Assembly (NCBI GenBank): GCA_019915015.1
Contig: JAHBBC010000018.1
Span: 372,001 to 436,000, forward strand
Direction: 5' to 3'
Source of the DNA: Auriscalpium vulgare
Taxonomy: Eukaryota > Basidiomycota > Agaricomycetes > Russulales > Auriscalpiaceae
DNA: 64,000 bases
Of the stretch, positions 1 through 19,936 are shown one piece after another (position 1 is the stretch's first letter; each line of letters opens with the position of its first letter). The notes under the pieces are model-generated. The model saw only the letters and a list, made by a program, of their open reading frames with translations, had not been told where the DNA came from and made no database searches. The translations under genes were made by a program, and so were the position numbers.

Positions 1-26
1 ATAGGAAACTCCCCATATCCGCCCTA

Positions 27-3000
27 CTACCGTCTGGTGCCCATCACCGTATCTAGATGTCCATGAGAAGCAAAGTGAATCCAAGAGGACTTGGCAAGGC
101 TCTCAATCATAGTACTATGAGTGACTTCACTTCCAATGAGCTTCTGTATATCACAGCCCACATTCTGCACATAGTCAATCTCTTCATAGACCTTTGGCAG
201 AGAGCTTGTTGCCATTGCAAGGATGTTTGGTGTAGCTCTTCTCTCTTTCTCTACAATGCCTTCTCTAGCTTGGATTAGTGAGCTAAGAGTTGAAGTATAG
301 GAGTGGATATATTTCTGTGAAAGCATTTGCTGAGGGCCGATAAATGGCTGTGCTGCATGTATGGGTAGTGCACACAGTTTTCCTGATAGACACCACCAAA
401 TTCTAGAGTTCTTGGCCAAACCCAGCTCATCCAACTTCAGGAAGATGTGACATACAATATACTTCCAAAGATGACTTAGGACTTTGTGGATGGTCTCATC
501 CATACAACTATCATCATGTACTAGTGAGGAACTCTCTGCTGGATGATTGGAAAGCTGTCCTAATTTTAATCCTTTTGCCAACCAACCAACAATTTCAAAT
601 ACTGTTCCTATGGTAGTGTCTGGCAGGGGCACATTGATAGGATCTGACTCAACCTTATAGAGAATCAAAGCATCAGAGCGATAGTAAGAAACATTGACGA
701 GAATGACAGGTCCCTCTGAAGCAGCTCTTCTGATGTTTGAGAAAGATGGAATGGTAAGAAATGTCTCAAATCCTGGTACACCTTGTATCTCTCTGACAAG
801 TTCATTCCACCTTTCATTCAACTGTCTCTTTCTTGTCAATTGTCTCTCCACATGACTGCTCAAATTCTGAGATCCAGCATCATGAGTGGTTGTCAATTGA
901 TCCAACTGCTGAGTGACACTTTCAAACTGCTCAGCAAGCAATAAATTTGCATTTTTCAACTGCTCCATTGGATATCTATATGCTCTCATCTTGGACCATA
1001 GAATGCCTCGCCCTTGTTCCCAGACCTCAACTGCTTCTTGCAAGTCCCCACTCTCAATTGCCCATGAAACAGCATTTGAGGCCAACTCTGATATTCCTTG
1101 CACAGTCTGGAAGAAATTGTGCTGTAGCTCTGGGGTAGGAAATATAGTTGAGCACTGTTCAAGAAGCCGTAGAGCCTTTTGATAGGCATGTGTAGCGCAC
1201 TTGTGCTTGTAGCGATGGGCCAGGGTTGTCCATTCGAGAGTACATCTCAGTCTTATTGTCGGACCAGCATAGATATAATCACTAGCATGTTCAAAGTTCT
1301 CCCATGCCTTATTAGAAATGGTTGAGCCATACTGACTGTCTCTAGTAATGAGACAATGGCCAAGGTTTTGCAGGCTAATGATGACATCTGGATGTCCCTC
1401 ACCAAAATCGGTATATGCTTCTGTAAACAAAGACATAGCCTCCTCCAGATCTGACATTCTGCCCAGCCGCTCAAACTGGGTCTGCACAGCAGTTGCCAGG
1501 TTATTGAGACTCAATGAGCGATTAGGGTGACCTGGAGGTGTCAATTCCAGGGCCTCTCTGTTCAGCACAATAGCCTCCTCTAGATCTGACATTCTGCCCA
1601 GCCGCTCAAACTGTTTCTGCAAAGCATTTGCCAGATTGTGGAGACTTGATGAGCGATCAGGATGGCCTGGAGGTATCAAATTCAGGGCCTCTCTGTGCAG
1701 CACAATAGCCTCCTCCAGATCTGACATTCTGCCTAGCTGCTTAAACTGGGTATACACAGCAACTGCCAGATTATTGAGAGTCAATGAGTGATTAGGATGG
1801 CCTGGAGGTCTCAAATTCAGGGCCTCTCTGTACAGCACAATAGCCTCCTCCAGATCTGACTTTCTGCCCAGCTGCTCAAACTGGGTCTGCACAACCCATG
1901 CCAGTTGATTGAGGCTCCAGGAGCGCTTAGGATGGCCTGGAGGTCTCAAATTGAGGGCCCCTCTGTGCAGGACAATAGCCTCCTCTAGATCTGACATTCT
2001 GCCCAGCCGCTGAAACTGTTTGTGCAAAGCATTTGCCAGATTATAGAGACTTGATGAGTGATTGGGATGACCTGGAGGTATCAATTCCAGGGCCTCTTTG
2101 AGCAGCACAATAGCCTCCTCTAGGTCTGGCATTCTGCCTAGCTGCTCAAACTGAGTGCACACAGCAAGGGCCAGGTTATTGAGACTCAATGAGTGATCAG
2201 GATGGCCTGGAGGTCTCAAATTCAGGGCCTCTCTGTGCAGCACAATAGCCTCCTCCAGATCTGACATTCTGCCCAGCTGCCTAAACTGGGTCTGCAAAGC
2301 ACTTGCCAGGTTATTGAGACTCAATGAGTGATCAGGATGGCCTGGAGGTCTCAAATTCAGGGCCTCTCTGTGCAGCACAACAGCCTCCTCCGGATCTGAT
2401 ATTCTGCCCAGCTGCTCAAACTGGGTCTTCATAGCATCTGCCAGATTATTGAGACTCGATGAGCGATCAGGATGGCCTGGAGGTCTCAAATTCAGAGCCT
2501 CTCTGTGCAGCACAATAGCCTCCTCCAGATCTGACATTCTGCCCAGCTGCTGAAACCGAGTCTGCACAGCACTTGCCAGATTATTGAGAGTCATTGAGCG
2601 ATTAGGATGGCCTGGAGGTCTCAAATTCAGGGCCTCTCTGTTTAGCACAATAGCCTCCTCCAGATCTGACATTCTGCCCAGCTGCTTAAACTGGGTATAC
2701 ACAGCAACTGCCAGATTATTGAGAGTCATTGAGTGATTAGGATGGCCTGGAGGTCTCAAATTCAGAGCCTCTCTGTGCAGCACAATAGCCTCCTCCAGAT
2801 CTGACATTCTGCCCAGCTGCTGAAACCGAGTCTGCACAGCACTTGCCAGGTTATTGAGACTCATTAAGCAATCAGGATGCCCTGGAGGTCCCAAATTCAG
2901 AGCCTCTCTGTACAGGACAATAGCCTCCTCTAGGTCTGGCATTCTGCCTAGCTGCTCAAACTGAGTCTGCACAGCACTTGCCAGATTATTGAGAGTAATT

Positions 3001-3356
3001 GAGCGATTGGGATGACCTGGAGGGATCAATATCAGGGCCTCTCTGAGCAGGACAATGGCCTCCTCCAGATCTGACTTTCTGCCCAGCTGCTTAAATTGAG
3101 CCTGCACAGCACTTGCCAGATTATTGAGAGTAATTGAGCGATTGGGATGACCTGGAGGGATCAATATCAGGGCCTCTCTGAGCAGGACAATGGCCTCCTC
3201 CAGATCTGACTTTCTGCCCAGCTGCTTAAACTGGGTCAGCAATGTGGTTGCCAGGTTGTACAGGCCCTTGGGCCGATCTGGATGTCCTGAAGGCATCAAG
3301 TCCAGTTCAGATCTGAATTCTGTGATGGGGTCTGCCATTGCCTTAAATGAGAGCAA
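27..3356 (-). CDS. TPR-repeat CHAT-domain protein (C-terminus beyond window edge)
   Basis: Single open frame of 1109 codons. Residues about 24-653 are fourteen 45-residue TPR-type repeats starting GHP and containing NNLA, QLGRMSDLEEAI and REALNLRPP; a partial fifteenth follows. Residues about 870-1109 resemble a CHAT domain, the separase/caspase-like fold found after TPRs in many fungal and bacterial proteins, ending at IHFASHGHLD, where the family's catalytic His lies. The frame stops a few codons later, before the expected catalytic Cys, so the rest is probably in another exon left of the window, or the gene is broken. Basidiomycetes carry many such genes; a role in regulated cell death is suspected for the family but is inference here. 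A second ATG lies six codons in (MADPITEF). Confidence 0.8.
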   Translation of the reverse strand: MLSFKAMADPITEFRSELDLMPSGHPDRPKGLYNLATTLLTQFKQLGRKSDLEEAIVLLREALILIPPGHPNRSITLNNLASAVQAQFKQLGRKSDLEEAIVLLREALILIPPGHPNRSITLNNLASAVQTQFEQLGRMPDLEEAIVLYREALNLGPPGHPDCLMSLNNLASAVQTRFQQLGRMSDLEEAIVLHREALNLRPPGHPNHSMTLNNLAVAVYTQFKQLGRMSDLEEAIVLNREALNLRPPGHPNRSMTLNNLASAVQTRFQQLGRMSDLEEAIVLHREALNLRPPGHPDRSSSLNNLADAMKTQFEQLGRISDPEEAVVLHREALNLRPPGHPDHSLSLNNLASALQTQFRQLGRMSDLEEAIVLHREALNLRPPGHPDHSLSLNNLALAVCTQFEQLGRMPDLEEAIVLLKEALELIPPGHPNHSSSLYNLANALHKQFQRLGRMSDLEEAIVLHRGALNLRPPGHPKRSWSLNQLAWVVQTQFEQLGRKSDLEEAIVLYREALNLRPPGHPNHSLTLNNLAVAVYTQFKQLGRMSDLEEAIVLHREALNLIPPGHPDRSSSLHNLANALQKQFERLGRMSDLEEAIVLNREALELTPPGHPNRSLSLNNLATAVQTQFERLGRMSDLEEAMSLFTEAYTDFGEGHPDVIISLQNLGHCLITRDSQYGSTISNKAWENFEHASDYIYAGPTIRLRCTLEWTTLAHRYKHKCATHAYQKALRLLEQCSTIFPTPELQHNFFQTVQGISELASNAVSWAIESGDLQEAVEVWEQGRGILWSKMRAYRYPMEQLKNANLLLAEQFESVTQQLDQLTTTHDAGSQNLSSHVERQLTRKRQLNERWNELVREIQGVPGFETFLTIPSFSNIRRAASEGPVILVNVSYYRSDALILYKVESDPINVPLPDTTIGTVFEIVGWLAKGLKLGQLSNHPAESSSLVHDDSCMDETIHKVLSHLWKYIVCHIFLKLDELGLAKNSRIWWCLSGKLCALPIHAAQPFIGPQQMLSQKYIHSYTSTLSSLIQAREGIVEKERRATPNILAMATSSLPKVYEEIDYVQNVGCDIQKLIGSEVTHSTMIESLAKSSWIHFASHGHLDTVMGTRR
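1398..3287 (-). repeat. Tandem array of fourteen 135-bp TPR-coding units
   Basis: Unit boundaries recur exactly every 135 bp; for example the motif cctggaggtc starts at 1801 and again at 1936. Units encode the 45-residue TPR repeat and differ mostly at a few third positions and in the NNLASAVQ segment. No unit carries a stop or frameshift. Confidence 0.9.
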
Positions 3357-5690
3357 GTACTTATCAGGGTGACTTTATAGAAAACTGATACAATTACTGG
3401 CTCACTGTGTCAGTGTTTCTGGTTGATTCCTCTGGTCAAGATGTTGAGAATAAGTGCCTGGAAAAATATTTGGTGTCAGTCTGATCATGGCCTCTGGCGC
3501 AGTGGGAGGCTTGTGGAGGCAACTTACTGCGATGAGATGGTGGTTGAGGGCAGGGAGGCAGCGCACAGCTTTATCGATCCCATCGGATGACGCGCAGTAC
3601 ATTACGTAAGGAATCTGCCTCTACGCACGACACCCGCATCCTCCATCTCAAGCTCATCCATTTCGCTCCCTCGTCGCTGTCAAAGTTCAAGCCATGACTT
3701 TTTCTCATCGAACAACGGGCATCGAAGATTCGTGTCAAAACGCGCACCTGCGATGGCCTTACCTGTCGTGTGGCTTGCAAGCAAAGGCCAACGGAGGAGA
3801 GCGGGATGGCACCGAGACGGCATCACGTTCGAGGGTCCGAGTGTTCTGGTGAGTTTGTCTGTCAGTAGCAGTCAGTTCAAGTTGTGACGCGCACCGGCTG
3901 TCCGCACAGGGAGGCACTTACGGCCTTCAGTCGCAGCTGCGGCTGCGGCGACATCGAGTCGAGATGCGGCGGGCAGAGCCTATCGTGCGACTGCGAGCGT
4001 CACCTCGTGCATGGTGGAGGCATCATTTTTCAACGTTTAACAGCACTCGACACGTGGCGAGCTGGAGATCCCTTCGTCTGCATATACACAGTTGAGCTTG
4101 TCTTTTCTTCATCCACCCTCCTTTGCCATCCACAGCATCTCCTACAGTAGCGCGACCACCGGCCTTTCAACATGCTATCTCGCAGCAAATACATCACGCT
4201 CGTCACCCGACCTCTCCGACCTCTCCATGAACCTATCCCATTCGGCAATGGCAATGCACAGCGACGCCCCTCGATGCCCTCACCCATCGAGTCGTCTTCC
4301 AGGCCGACTGTTTCGCGCTGATGACGTGGCGATTGCGCCCGAGCAGAAGACCACGGCGCGAACCTGCTGGAGGGGAACTGCTCACCGGCCACGCAACCTG
4401 CCGCTGATGACAGCCAAGATCAACCGGGCACGCGACCGCGACAATGCCAGAGCTATCGTACTTATACAGCGCGTGTCACTGCAATGGATGGTGGAGCCGT
4501 CGGCACACTCGGCCCCTTGCAGTGTCCTGCCTAGTGTACTGTGCCGCGAACGTATACGTAGCGCGTAGATTTTTCGTTCTCGTTCACTTGAAATGACATG
4601 GCTTTCAATTATCACTGAATGCCGCCGGTGACAAGTAAATATATTAGCACGATGCCTAAGGTACAGGAAGCCGGAGATCGGCGTGGTGAATATGTACATA
4701 GTGTATGCGGTAGACAACTGCGGTCTGGAGGCGATGGACGAACAGAGAGCTGTCCTATGTCGCATCGCCTCGACGATTTCATAGCAGCACGGGCAGAGCC
4801 CAACGAAAGGGATCTGCACGCGCTCTCCCGCGCCGCCCAACTCGCCGCGCTCGTGGAGGAGTGCCAGCGCTGTCTGCAATCTCCTCGATCCGTGCGATAT
4901 TGGGATGATGAGGCCGTCGGCGCACGGGGCCGGCGAGGATCCTGTGGCCACACTGCGGACGTTCGAATGACGGACATGACTGGTGCGCCCTGGGAAGAGG
5001 CCGTCGGTCGTCCTCCTCAGGAATCTGCACAAGAAGCGTGTTCGGTGGTGGCAGCGCACATCGAACGTCGCGTATCTGGTCTGGGGGTGGAAAACAAACA
5101 GAGCGAGCTGTCCTCGCGCCACAGCGGTCTGCCGCGCCGAGGGAGTCGAGACATGGCGTCATGCATGCAAGCATGCATGCAGACGTGCCTGGATGGATGC
5201 GCGGTGCTGCGCGCAGGGACCCGGCGCCCACAGTCTTCGTCTCGCGCCGCAAGGAGTCTGGTCGAACAAGATCAGAAAAGACTCCCCGAAAAGATGCACG
5301 AGGAACGCACCGTCGGCCCAGCGCGCACGCACGCGGCGCCAGTCGGCGGCACCTCGTACGCTGACGATCCCGCGCATTTGAACGCGTCCGGCGCACCCAG
5401 AGCACACTTCCCGTGCCGTCCCCCGTTTCGATCCAGATGGAGGCGAGGAGGCGAGGATGGGTCGCCGGGCACAAGCAGCTGTCCAAGTTCGACGGTATCA
5501 TATGAGACGCGTGGTCCGGGTTTTTGTCGGTCTTGCTTTCACTGCAGCACCCAGGAAAAGGCCAGGACACACAGTCCGTCAGAGCACTTGGTGTTGCTGT
5601 AATCGTGGGCATCTGCCAAGTCGGGCTACGAGTAATCGAGGCTGAGAAGTAGGTCAGTTTTTGCGTTGGTAAGAGTATAGGACAACGCAC
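3357..5690. other. Stretch without a supportable gene
   Basis: GC-rich sequence with overlapping open frames on both strands (for example 4619-5602 plus and 4779-5690 minus). None shows a recognisable domain, and their Arg/Pro/Ser-rich composition is what GC-rich non-coding DNA yields. An inverted repeat, CATGCATGC-AA-GCATGCATG, lies at 5160-5179. Confidence 0.5.
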
Positions 5691-6713
5691 TAGTTGAGCA
5701 AAGTGAACTTCATCGCATGCACTTCGGGCGTGGAGGCGTAGTTGTGAAGGTACGGGCTGCTACTTAACCGTCGAGCTCACGCCGATGTCTGCAGTTCCAG
5801 ACAGATCAGCCATGTCTCTGAAGAATGCCAATATAGTACGCACCTATGATGCATACTGGGTGTCCGCCCTTGATGGCGCTGGGGAATTCATGGAATGCTA
5901 CTCAGTTGAGTCTGTCGGCTTTGACTTGGTATTCCGCGGCAGTGGTGGCCCCGCAGGTCGAGCACGCACCCATATGCATGCATTCCAGTGCGGGCAGTTG
6001 ATGCAGGACATATGCCAGGAGGCGAGCACGGAACGAGGAGGTAAATTGAAAGTGAAGGCGACGCTGCGCTGAGGGAGAACGGCATGCATGTCTAGTACCA
6101 AAGAACGAGCGAAGGGAAGGGGAAAGGGAGAGATCGCCGTAGACGAACTTCGGGCGCCATGCGTACAGCGAGCGGCCCGAGGGTCCGACGTCGACGGTTG
6201 TCAACTTGTCCTCGCCCTTGACAATGCACTGTATGTACCAATCCTTGCAGAAGGCGAGAACGATGCCATCCGCTCGTTGAGATCTCAGCCTAGGTTTAAC
6301 ATGGATGGATAGATCAAATGGTATGGTATATGTGTTCGAGAGGATGAGATTCAGAGGATAGACGAGTGCGTGCCCCGATCTCCTCGTATGACTAACTTCT
6401 CGTAGAATACACCCTCTACAGCGCACCGGCGAGCCATTGCATGAGCCCCGCTCCGCTTCCTCCAAGAAACTGACATAGCGTGCTCTCGACTTACAATTCA
6501 CAATTGGGCTCCCGCATCGCCAGATGATACTTTGCCGGGCGGGGATGAAACTGGATCATATGCGGATGCCGACTGGCAAGCACATATGGTGTCCGAGATA
6601 ACTCATACATGCAGGGATTGGACAGCGGTCTATTCAGCGGCCGAGGATTGTTATAGCAACTACAATGAAAGCAATAGGGAGCCATGAAAGTCGCGTTTCC
6701 GAGGAATACCGTT
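5691..6713. other. Stretch without a supportable gene, downstream of the UstYa-like pseudogene
   Basis: No recognisable protein on either strand. A minus-strand frame between about 6100 and 6310 has a more protein-like composition (motifs KDWYIQCIVKGEDK and WRPKFVYGDL), but no start, splice sites or family could be assigned. Confidence 0.4.
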
Positions 6714-7433
6714 CTAACGCTCTGTTGCATCTTTTACTTGCGACTGTACTATAGAGGAAAGTGTCGAGTCGATGTATCTTCTGTCCTCCTCATTCGTACC
6801 CCCGCCGTCTCTCCTGCCCACCCACGCCGCCCAATTGTCTCTAAATAAGTAATAAACCGCGCTCCAATCCCGACACGTATGCGTCGCGCCCACCCGCTGC
6901 GCCGAGAAGTTGCGCCGCATGCCTCCAGGGTGAGGTCGGCCGCACACAGCGCCGACTGGCGGAGGTAGTTGAGGCAGTGCGAGACGTGCGAGACGGGTGC
7001 CATTGGGCTCCCTGCGAAGCGCAGGTTGAATGTGCGCAGGCAGTGCAGCTTGTGGAACATCGTTGTCGCGAATGCGCGGTCGTTGGGCCCGAGGCGGACG
7101 TAGCCCCAGCTATCCGTCGAAAGGGACTTCCACTCCGCGTCGGACCGCGCGGTGGCGAGCGAGTACCGCGCGGACTCCTCGACCGTCAGCTGGACGCGCC
7201 TCGAGGCGAAATTAGGGATAGGCAGGTCTGGCACCGTGGCACGTCATGACAGATATAACCTAAAAGGAGTCAAACGCATCATGGCGGTACGCACAACAAG
7301 TGAAGGGAAAGAAGGTTCGCCGACTGTACTCCCACGGAGGTAATTGGGCTGGAAGCTTGTGTCTCCAGACAATGATTGCGTTGAAGGCGCTCACAACACC
7401 CAGACAGAGTGCGATGACTGTCCTGAGGTGCAT
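6714..7433 (-). pseudogene. UstYa-like (DUF3328) oxidase-type protein, frameshifted
   Basis: Exon 1 (7295-7433) starts MHLRTVIALC and carries one hydrophobic membrane segment. A 67-nt intron (7228-7294, GTGCGT...CAG) leads to an exon with both family hallmarks, HKLHC and HVSHC (HxxHC motifs), then NYLRQSALCAADLTLE. At about 6921-6929 the coding frame changes: the family's next block, with GATHTCRDW and DNWAAW, continues in a different frame and ends at 6714. Read without the shift, the protein ends in an unrelated tail at 6749. UstYa-family proteins act in fungal ribosomal-peptide and other secondary-metabolite pathways; no peptide precursor or partner enzyme is recognisable alongside. Both HxxHC motifs precede the break, so a truncated but active protein is not excluded. 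Confidence 0.7.
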
Positions 7434-8272
7434 GATGTTGAGTCGGGATGCAGGGATGAGTGCAGGACTTTGAGATCAGGTGGCGACGACGTCCATTCGT
7501 TGGGTCCGCAGCATACCGTGGGGAGAGAGGTATAGCAACCGATTTACATCTCTGGTGCTATGGCTGATGGAGATGGTAGCGTGGGGCAGGCGCCGGTATG
7601 TGCGCCCTCTACACAGAGGCCGCGGAGCTTCTGGTAACTCTACCACGCCTCTTGTACAACCCTTGTGCAGTGATGCTTTTTGGACGCCGTGGACCAATGT
7701 TCGGGGCAATCTCATACTGAGCGCTGGACGACCTGAAGGCGAAAGTGAGTGTGCCATATGCTGTAGCCTGTGGGTGGCCTGCCAGTGACAAACCCGCCTG
7801 GGCGACGGAAGTAAAAGTCCTGGAGGATGTCCAGTGACGCAGCTCGTGGGCTCGAGGTGGATGTCAAAAATTATGAGGCTGACACACGACGGAATGCAAC
7901 ATATAAGGATATCCGGTATACCGTACGATGAGTATATCGCTTTACGGTTGGTTACCATTGACTAAACACTGGCTGCACACGACGCAGATCAGTCCTAACT
8001 TGGAGACAAGTTGAGAGCCTCACTTTTGGCAGAATGAGCCCAGCTATATCGTCAACGAGCAAATTTCACGGTAGCTGATGCCCTGGAGATAATAAATTTC
8101 GGGAGCTTAAGGTCAAAGTAAATTTCCGTTGAAGGTGGCCACATAAGTGTGGCGCTCGACGCCAGATTCGAGCTCCGCATCAAATATGAGCGGCACCGGG
8201 GCGCGACTCGTCGAGACGCGCTCACGCAACTTGAAGCTCGTCGTCGACGCTGTCCTCCTTTCGTCGACAGTC
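7434..8272. other. Intergenic region between UstYa-like pseudogene and PRP8
   Basis: The two genes are divergently transcribed from this 839-bp stretch. The sequence just before the PRP8 ATG ends ...gtcgacag-tc-ATG, which could be the end of a 5' UTR intron. A 160-codon minus-strand open frame (7476-7958) has no recognisable features. Confidence 0.5.
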
Positions 8273-16527
<8,255 letters not shown>

Positions 16528-16749
16528 TGTTTTGGTGACATGGTCGTCTGTTGTATCTGTGTATTCGTAGCATTACTTACTCTGCATAATTTGTCTTGCA
16601 TATACTTGCTTCTTCACCTGGCGCAGACGTGGTCCGGCCCTAACGGTCCGTCTAGCCGGGGCCCATTGAGAAGGAGAGTTACTGCAGCATGGGTTTGGAC
16701 GTACGGACCCAGGCATGCATAGAAATGGTGAGATCTAGTGCCACGCTCA

Positions 16750-17858
16750 TCAGGGATTGACCGCGGTGTATCCTCCATCCACCACGATCTCCTGCCCATT
16801 TGTATAGCACCCCGCCAGCGACGCGAGATAAACGACGGTGCCCGCGACCTCGCCCGCCCTGCGCGCCAGCAATCAGAACCCACCGACACAAGAGCGCGAG
16901 GGCATACGTACGTGCCAGACCGGCCCGCAGGCACGGGCATAACGCTCTGCGCAATCTTCGCGACGGCCTCGGTGCCCACAATCACGTCCGCGGTCATCTC
17001 GGACGCATACACGCCCGGCGCGACCGCGTTCACGCGCACGGGGACGCCTTTGAGCGCGAGCTCCGTCGCGAGCATTCGCGTGAGGTGCGAGGCGGCGGCC
17101 TTGGCGCTGTTATAGCAGAACTGACGGTGCGGTGAGCCCGCCGACGCACGCTGAGGTCAGGCATCGCACATACGTGGTTCTGCGCGATCTTGAGAATGCC
17201 GCTGATGGACGTGATGTTCACGACGCTCGCGGTGTACCCTGGGATGTCCGCGCTGCCCTTGGCGAGAAGCCCAAGGAATGCGGTCGTCGTGTAGTAGATT
17301 GAGAACGTATTGATCTGGTAAAGCGCACTCCAGCCCTCGGGCCCGTCGTCGTTGAACAGCGCGCTTCCGAGCGTCTCTGGCGTAGCATGCTCGGGCGCAT
17401 TGGGATCGTTCAGGAAGGGTACTCGGGGACCGACGGCGCCGGCGCTGGACCGACACCGATGAGCATCGGGCGAACTAGGATATCTCGAGTCGCACGTACT
17501 TGTTGACAAGGATATGCAGTTTTCCTTCCTTCTCCTCGATGACCTGCTTGGCATAGAGTATGCTGTCGCGGCTTGTCACGTCCAGAGCCAGCCTGTGTCG
17601 CGCTTGGTCAGATCGATGTAGGATTCAGAGCCGATCCAGGACGCACGGGATGACGGTACCCTGCCCGTGGGCAGCCCACTCGTCCGCAACCTTCTGCAGC
17701 ACATCTACGCGGCGCCCCGCAATGTACACTTTCGCCCCGTTCGCAGCGAGGCCGCCTGCGATCATGAGCCCGATGCCGGTGCCGCCGCCAGTGACGAGCG
17801 CGACACGGCCAGAGAGGGAGAAGAGGTTCTCGTTCTTCAGATCGGTAGCAGCGGACAT
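16750..17858 (-). CDS. Short-chain dehydrogenase/reductase (classical SDR)
   Basis: Exons (5' to 3' on minus): 17647-17858, 17500-17592, 17174-17444, 16912-17120, 16750-16858, giving 297 aa with all phases consistent. The Rossmann motif TGGGTGIG lies near residue 25, NNAG is rebuilt across the second splice junction, and the catalytic set is present: Ser in NITSISG, then YNSAK (Tyr-x3-Lys), then VNAVAPGVYASEMT. The C-terminus is QEIVVDGGYTAVNP. The substrate cannot be read from sequence; NAD(P)-dependent alcohol or ketone chemistry is the family role. The FAD-dependent oxidoreductase gene lies 472 bp upstream on the same strand, so the two may act together, though nothing here proves it. Confidence 0.9.
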
Positions 17859-18330
17859 CGTGCGCGTCCTACGTAGTAGTCGAGAGGAAATGTTGTTGGT
17901 GGGCCATGTTGCGAGAGTTCTTCATGTTGGTTCTGGATGGTCATCGTGACCAAGATACCGGCCCGCCGCAGACTGTATGACAAGATCTCAGTAATCAATC
18001 CAAAGTAATCAATCCAACATGTCGACAACCACCGCGTTTCATTCAAGGGCCTTCAAGAAGCTGCCGTTCGCCTGGCCTGAAGAACACGAAAAGCTCTTTC
18101 AGAGCCTATCCAGGGACTACGACCTAAGTCAAGGTGTCCACGAAAGAACAAGGCTTTGATATTGTGATGGCAGCCAAGAGGGCAGAACATAAATGTCCCT
18201 CGAGGACATCATTGCCGGGCTGCTCACGTAGGCAGTGGTGTCTTTTCGATGTCCTGAATGCTGATGTGTAACTTACGACGCCAACGATTGGACTCTTCTT
18301 GGTCTGTACATGTTGTCTTATTCGAATAAT
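17859..18330. other. Intergenic region between the two minus-strand oxidoreductase genes
   Basis: Holds the SDR promoter region and the end of the FAD-protein gene. A plus-strand 46-codon ORF (18019-18159, starting MSTTTAFHSRAFKKLPF) is present, but nothing else supports it as a gene. Confidence 0.4.
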
Positions 18331-19936
18331 TCAATACTGATCACCGCACCTCTGACACGCAGCCCTCTCCGCAGCCTGCTTACCCGCGATCCGCCCAAGC
18401 ACCGCGCCCGCCGTGAGCCCGCTCCCGCCCGGGTAGTTCCCATACCACAGCCCGCCAACCATCTCCCCCGCGCAGAACAGCCCGGGGATGCACGCGCCGG
18501 CGTCGTCGCGCACGCCGGCCGTGCGCGCGTCGACCGCGAGCCCGCCAAACGTGAACGTGATGCCGCACGCGACCTTCACCGCGGCGAACGGCGGCGTGTC
18601 GAGCGGCAGCGCCCAGTTTGACTTTGGCGGCACGATGCCGCGCGTCGCGAGCCCGTCCTTCACCGCGGGGTCCCAGCGCCCGTGCGCCTCGGACGCGGCG
18701 GTCGCAGCATTATACGCGTGCACAGTCTGCACGAAGGCGTCGGGGTCCTGCAGGCCGTCGCCCGCCAGTGCGCGCGCGAGGCCCTCGAGCGAGTCCGCGC
18801 GGACGGTGCGCACCACGGCGTCGCCGTACTCCTCCTCCCGCAGCCACCTCGCCACGCGCGCGTCGTACACCTGGAACGCGACGCCGCCCGGCTGTGCGAG
18901 GAGCGCGCGCCCGTACGCCGCGTACGTGAAGTTGCGGAAGTCGGCGCCCTCGTCGACGAACCGCGCGCCGCGCGCGTTCAGCATGAGCCCGAGCGGGTAG
19001 CCCGACTTGGTGTACTGGTTGCCCAGCGTGCGGTCGCCCGCGTCGCGCGGTGCGTGCGCGTCCCAGCAGGTGCTGTGGCAGCCCGCCCAGTCGCCTGCCC
19101 GCGCCGCGCCGATGGCCGTCGCAATCGCGATGCCGTCGCCGGTGTTGTATGGGGTCCCGCGAACCTGTCGGGATACGATCAACAAGCAGGGAATGCATGG
19201 GCAGCTGCGTGCGCACCCGAGCCTCCGACCAGCCCGCACCGAGGTGCCGCTCCCGCAGCTCCGCGCTCGCCTCGTATCCGCCCGCCGCGAGCACCACAGC
19301 GCACCCCGCGAGCGTGTCGAGGCCGTCTGCTGTCTCTACCACGACCCCCATCACCGAGCGTGCCCCGCCCGCCTCGCGCACGAGCCCAACCGCGCGTGTC
19401 TCGAAGCGCACCTCTACGCCCGCCCGCGTCAGCGCCTCGCGGTGCGCGCGCATGAGCCCCACGCCGCCGTCCTGCGTGCTGAGCGCCATCCCGCCCCAGA
19501 AGACCTGGCGCCCGCGCACGGCGTACGCCTGCCGGTTGAACGCGAGCGTGAACGGCACGCGCACCTGCTCGGCCAGCCACGCGACCGCCGCGCGCGAGCC
19601 GTCGACGACGGCCTGCACGAGCGCGCGGTCGCTGCGCCCGCCGGCGAGGCGCTGGATGTCCGCAGTGAAGTCTGCGGCGGTGTACGGGGCGACGTCGATG
19701 GTGGGGACGAGCGCCGGCGGGACGTTGTGCACGAGCGGGAGGAGGTCCGCGAGGCCTGCGTGCACCGTGCGGTGGGCACCCGCGGTGAAGTAGCCGTTCC
19801 CGCCGTGCCAGGTTTCGGGGCATTTGTCGATGATGAGCACACGCGTGCAGCCGTGCTCGATGGCAGAGAGCGCGGCACAGCTGCCGGCGTGGCCTGAACC
19901 TACGATGACACAATCGAAAGGTGTGTCGCTCGACAT
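18331..19936 (-). CDS. FAD-dependent oxidoreductase, fumarate reductase/tricarballylate dehydrogenase-like
   Basis: Two exons, 19217-19936 and 18331-19164, joined over a 52-nt GTGCGC...CAG intron, give 517 aa. The N-terminus is a dinucleotide-binding loop (DCVIVGSGHAGSCAA, residues about 8-22), followed by HGGNGYFTAGAHRT. The second exon carries RGTPYNTGDGI, GNQYTKSGYPLGLMLN and the C-terminal FAD motif GLFCAGEMVGGLWYGNYPGG typical of the FAD_binding_2 family (fumarate reductase flavoproteins, 3-ketosteroid dehydrogenases, tricarballylate dehydrogenases). The coding sequence is very GC-rich, with almost all third positions G or C. The last few codons could instead be the start of an intron, so the C-terminus is uncertain. 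Substrate unknown. Confidence 0.88.

Noticed and set aside
4619..5690. Long open frames on both strands (327 and 303 codons)
   Set aside because: They overlap antiparallel, lack domains and have Arg/Pro/Ser/Cys-rich compositions expected of GC-rich non-coding DNA.
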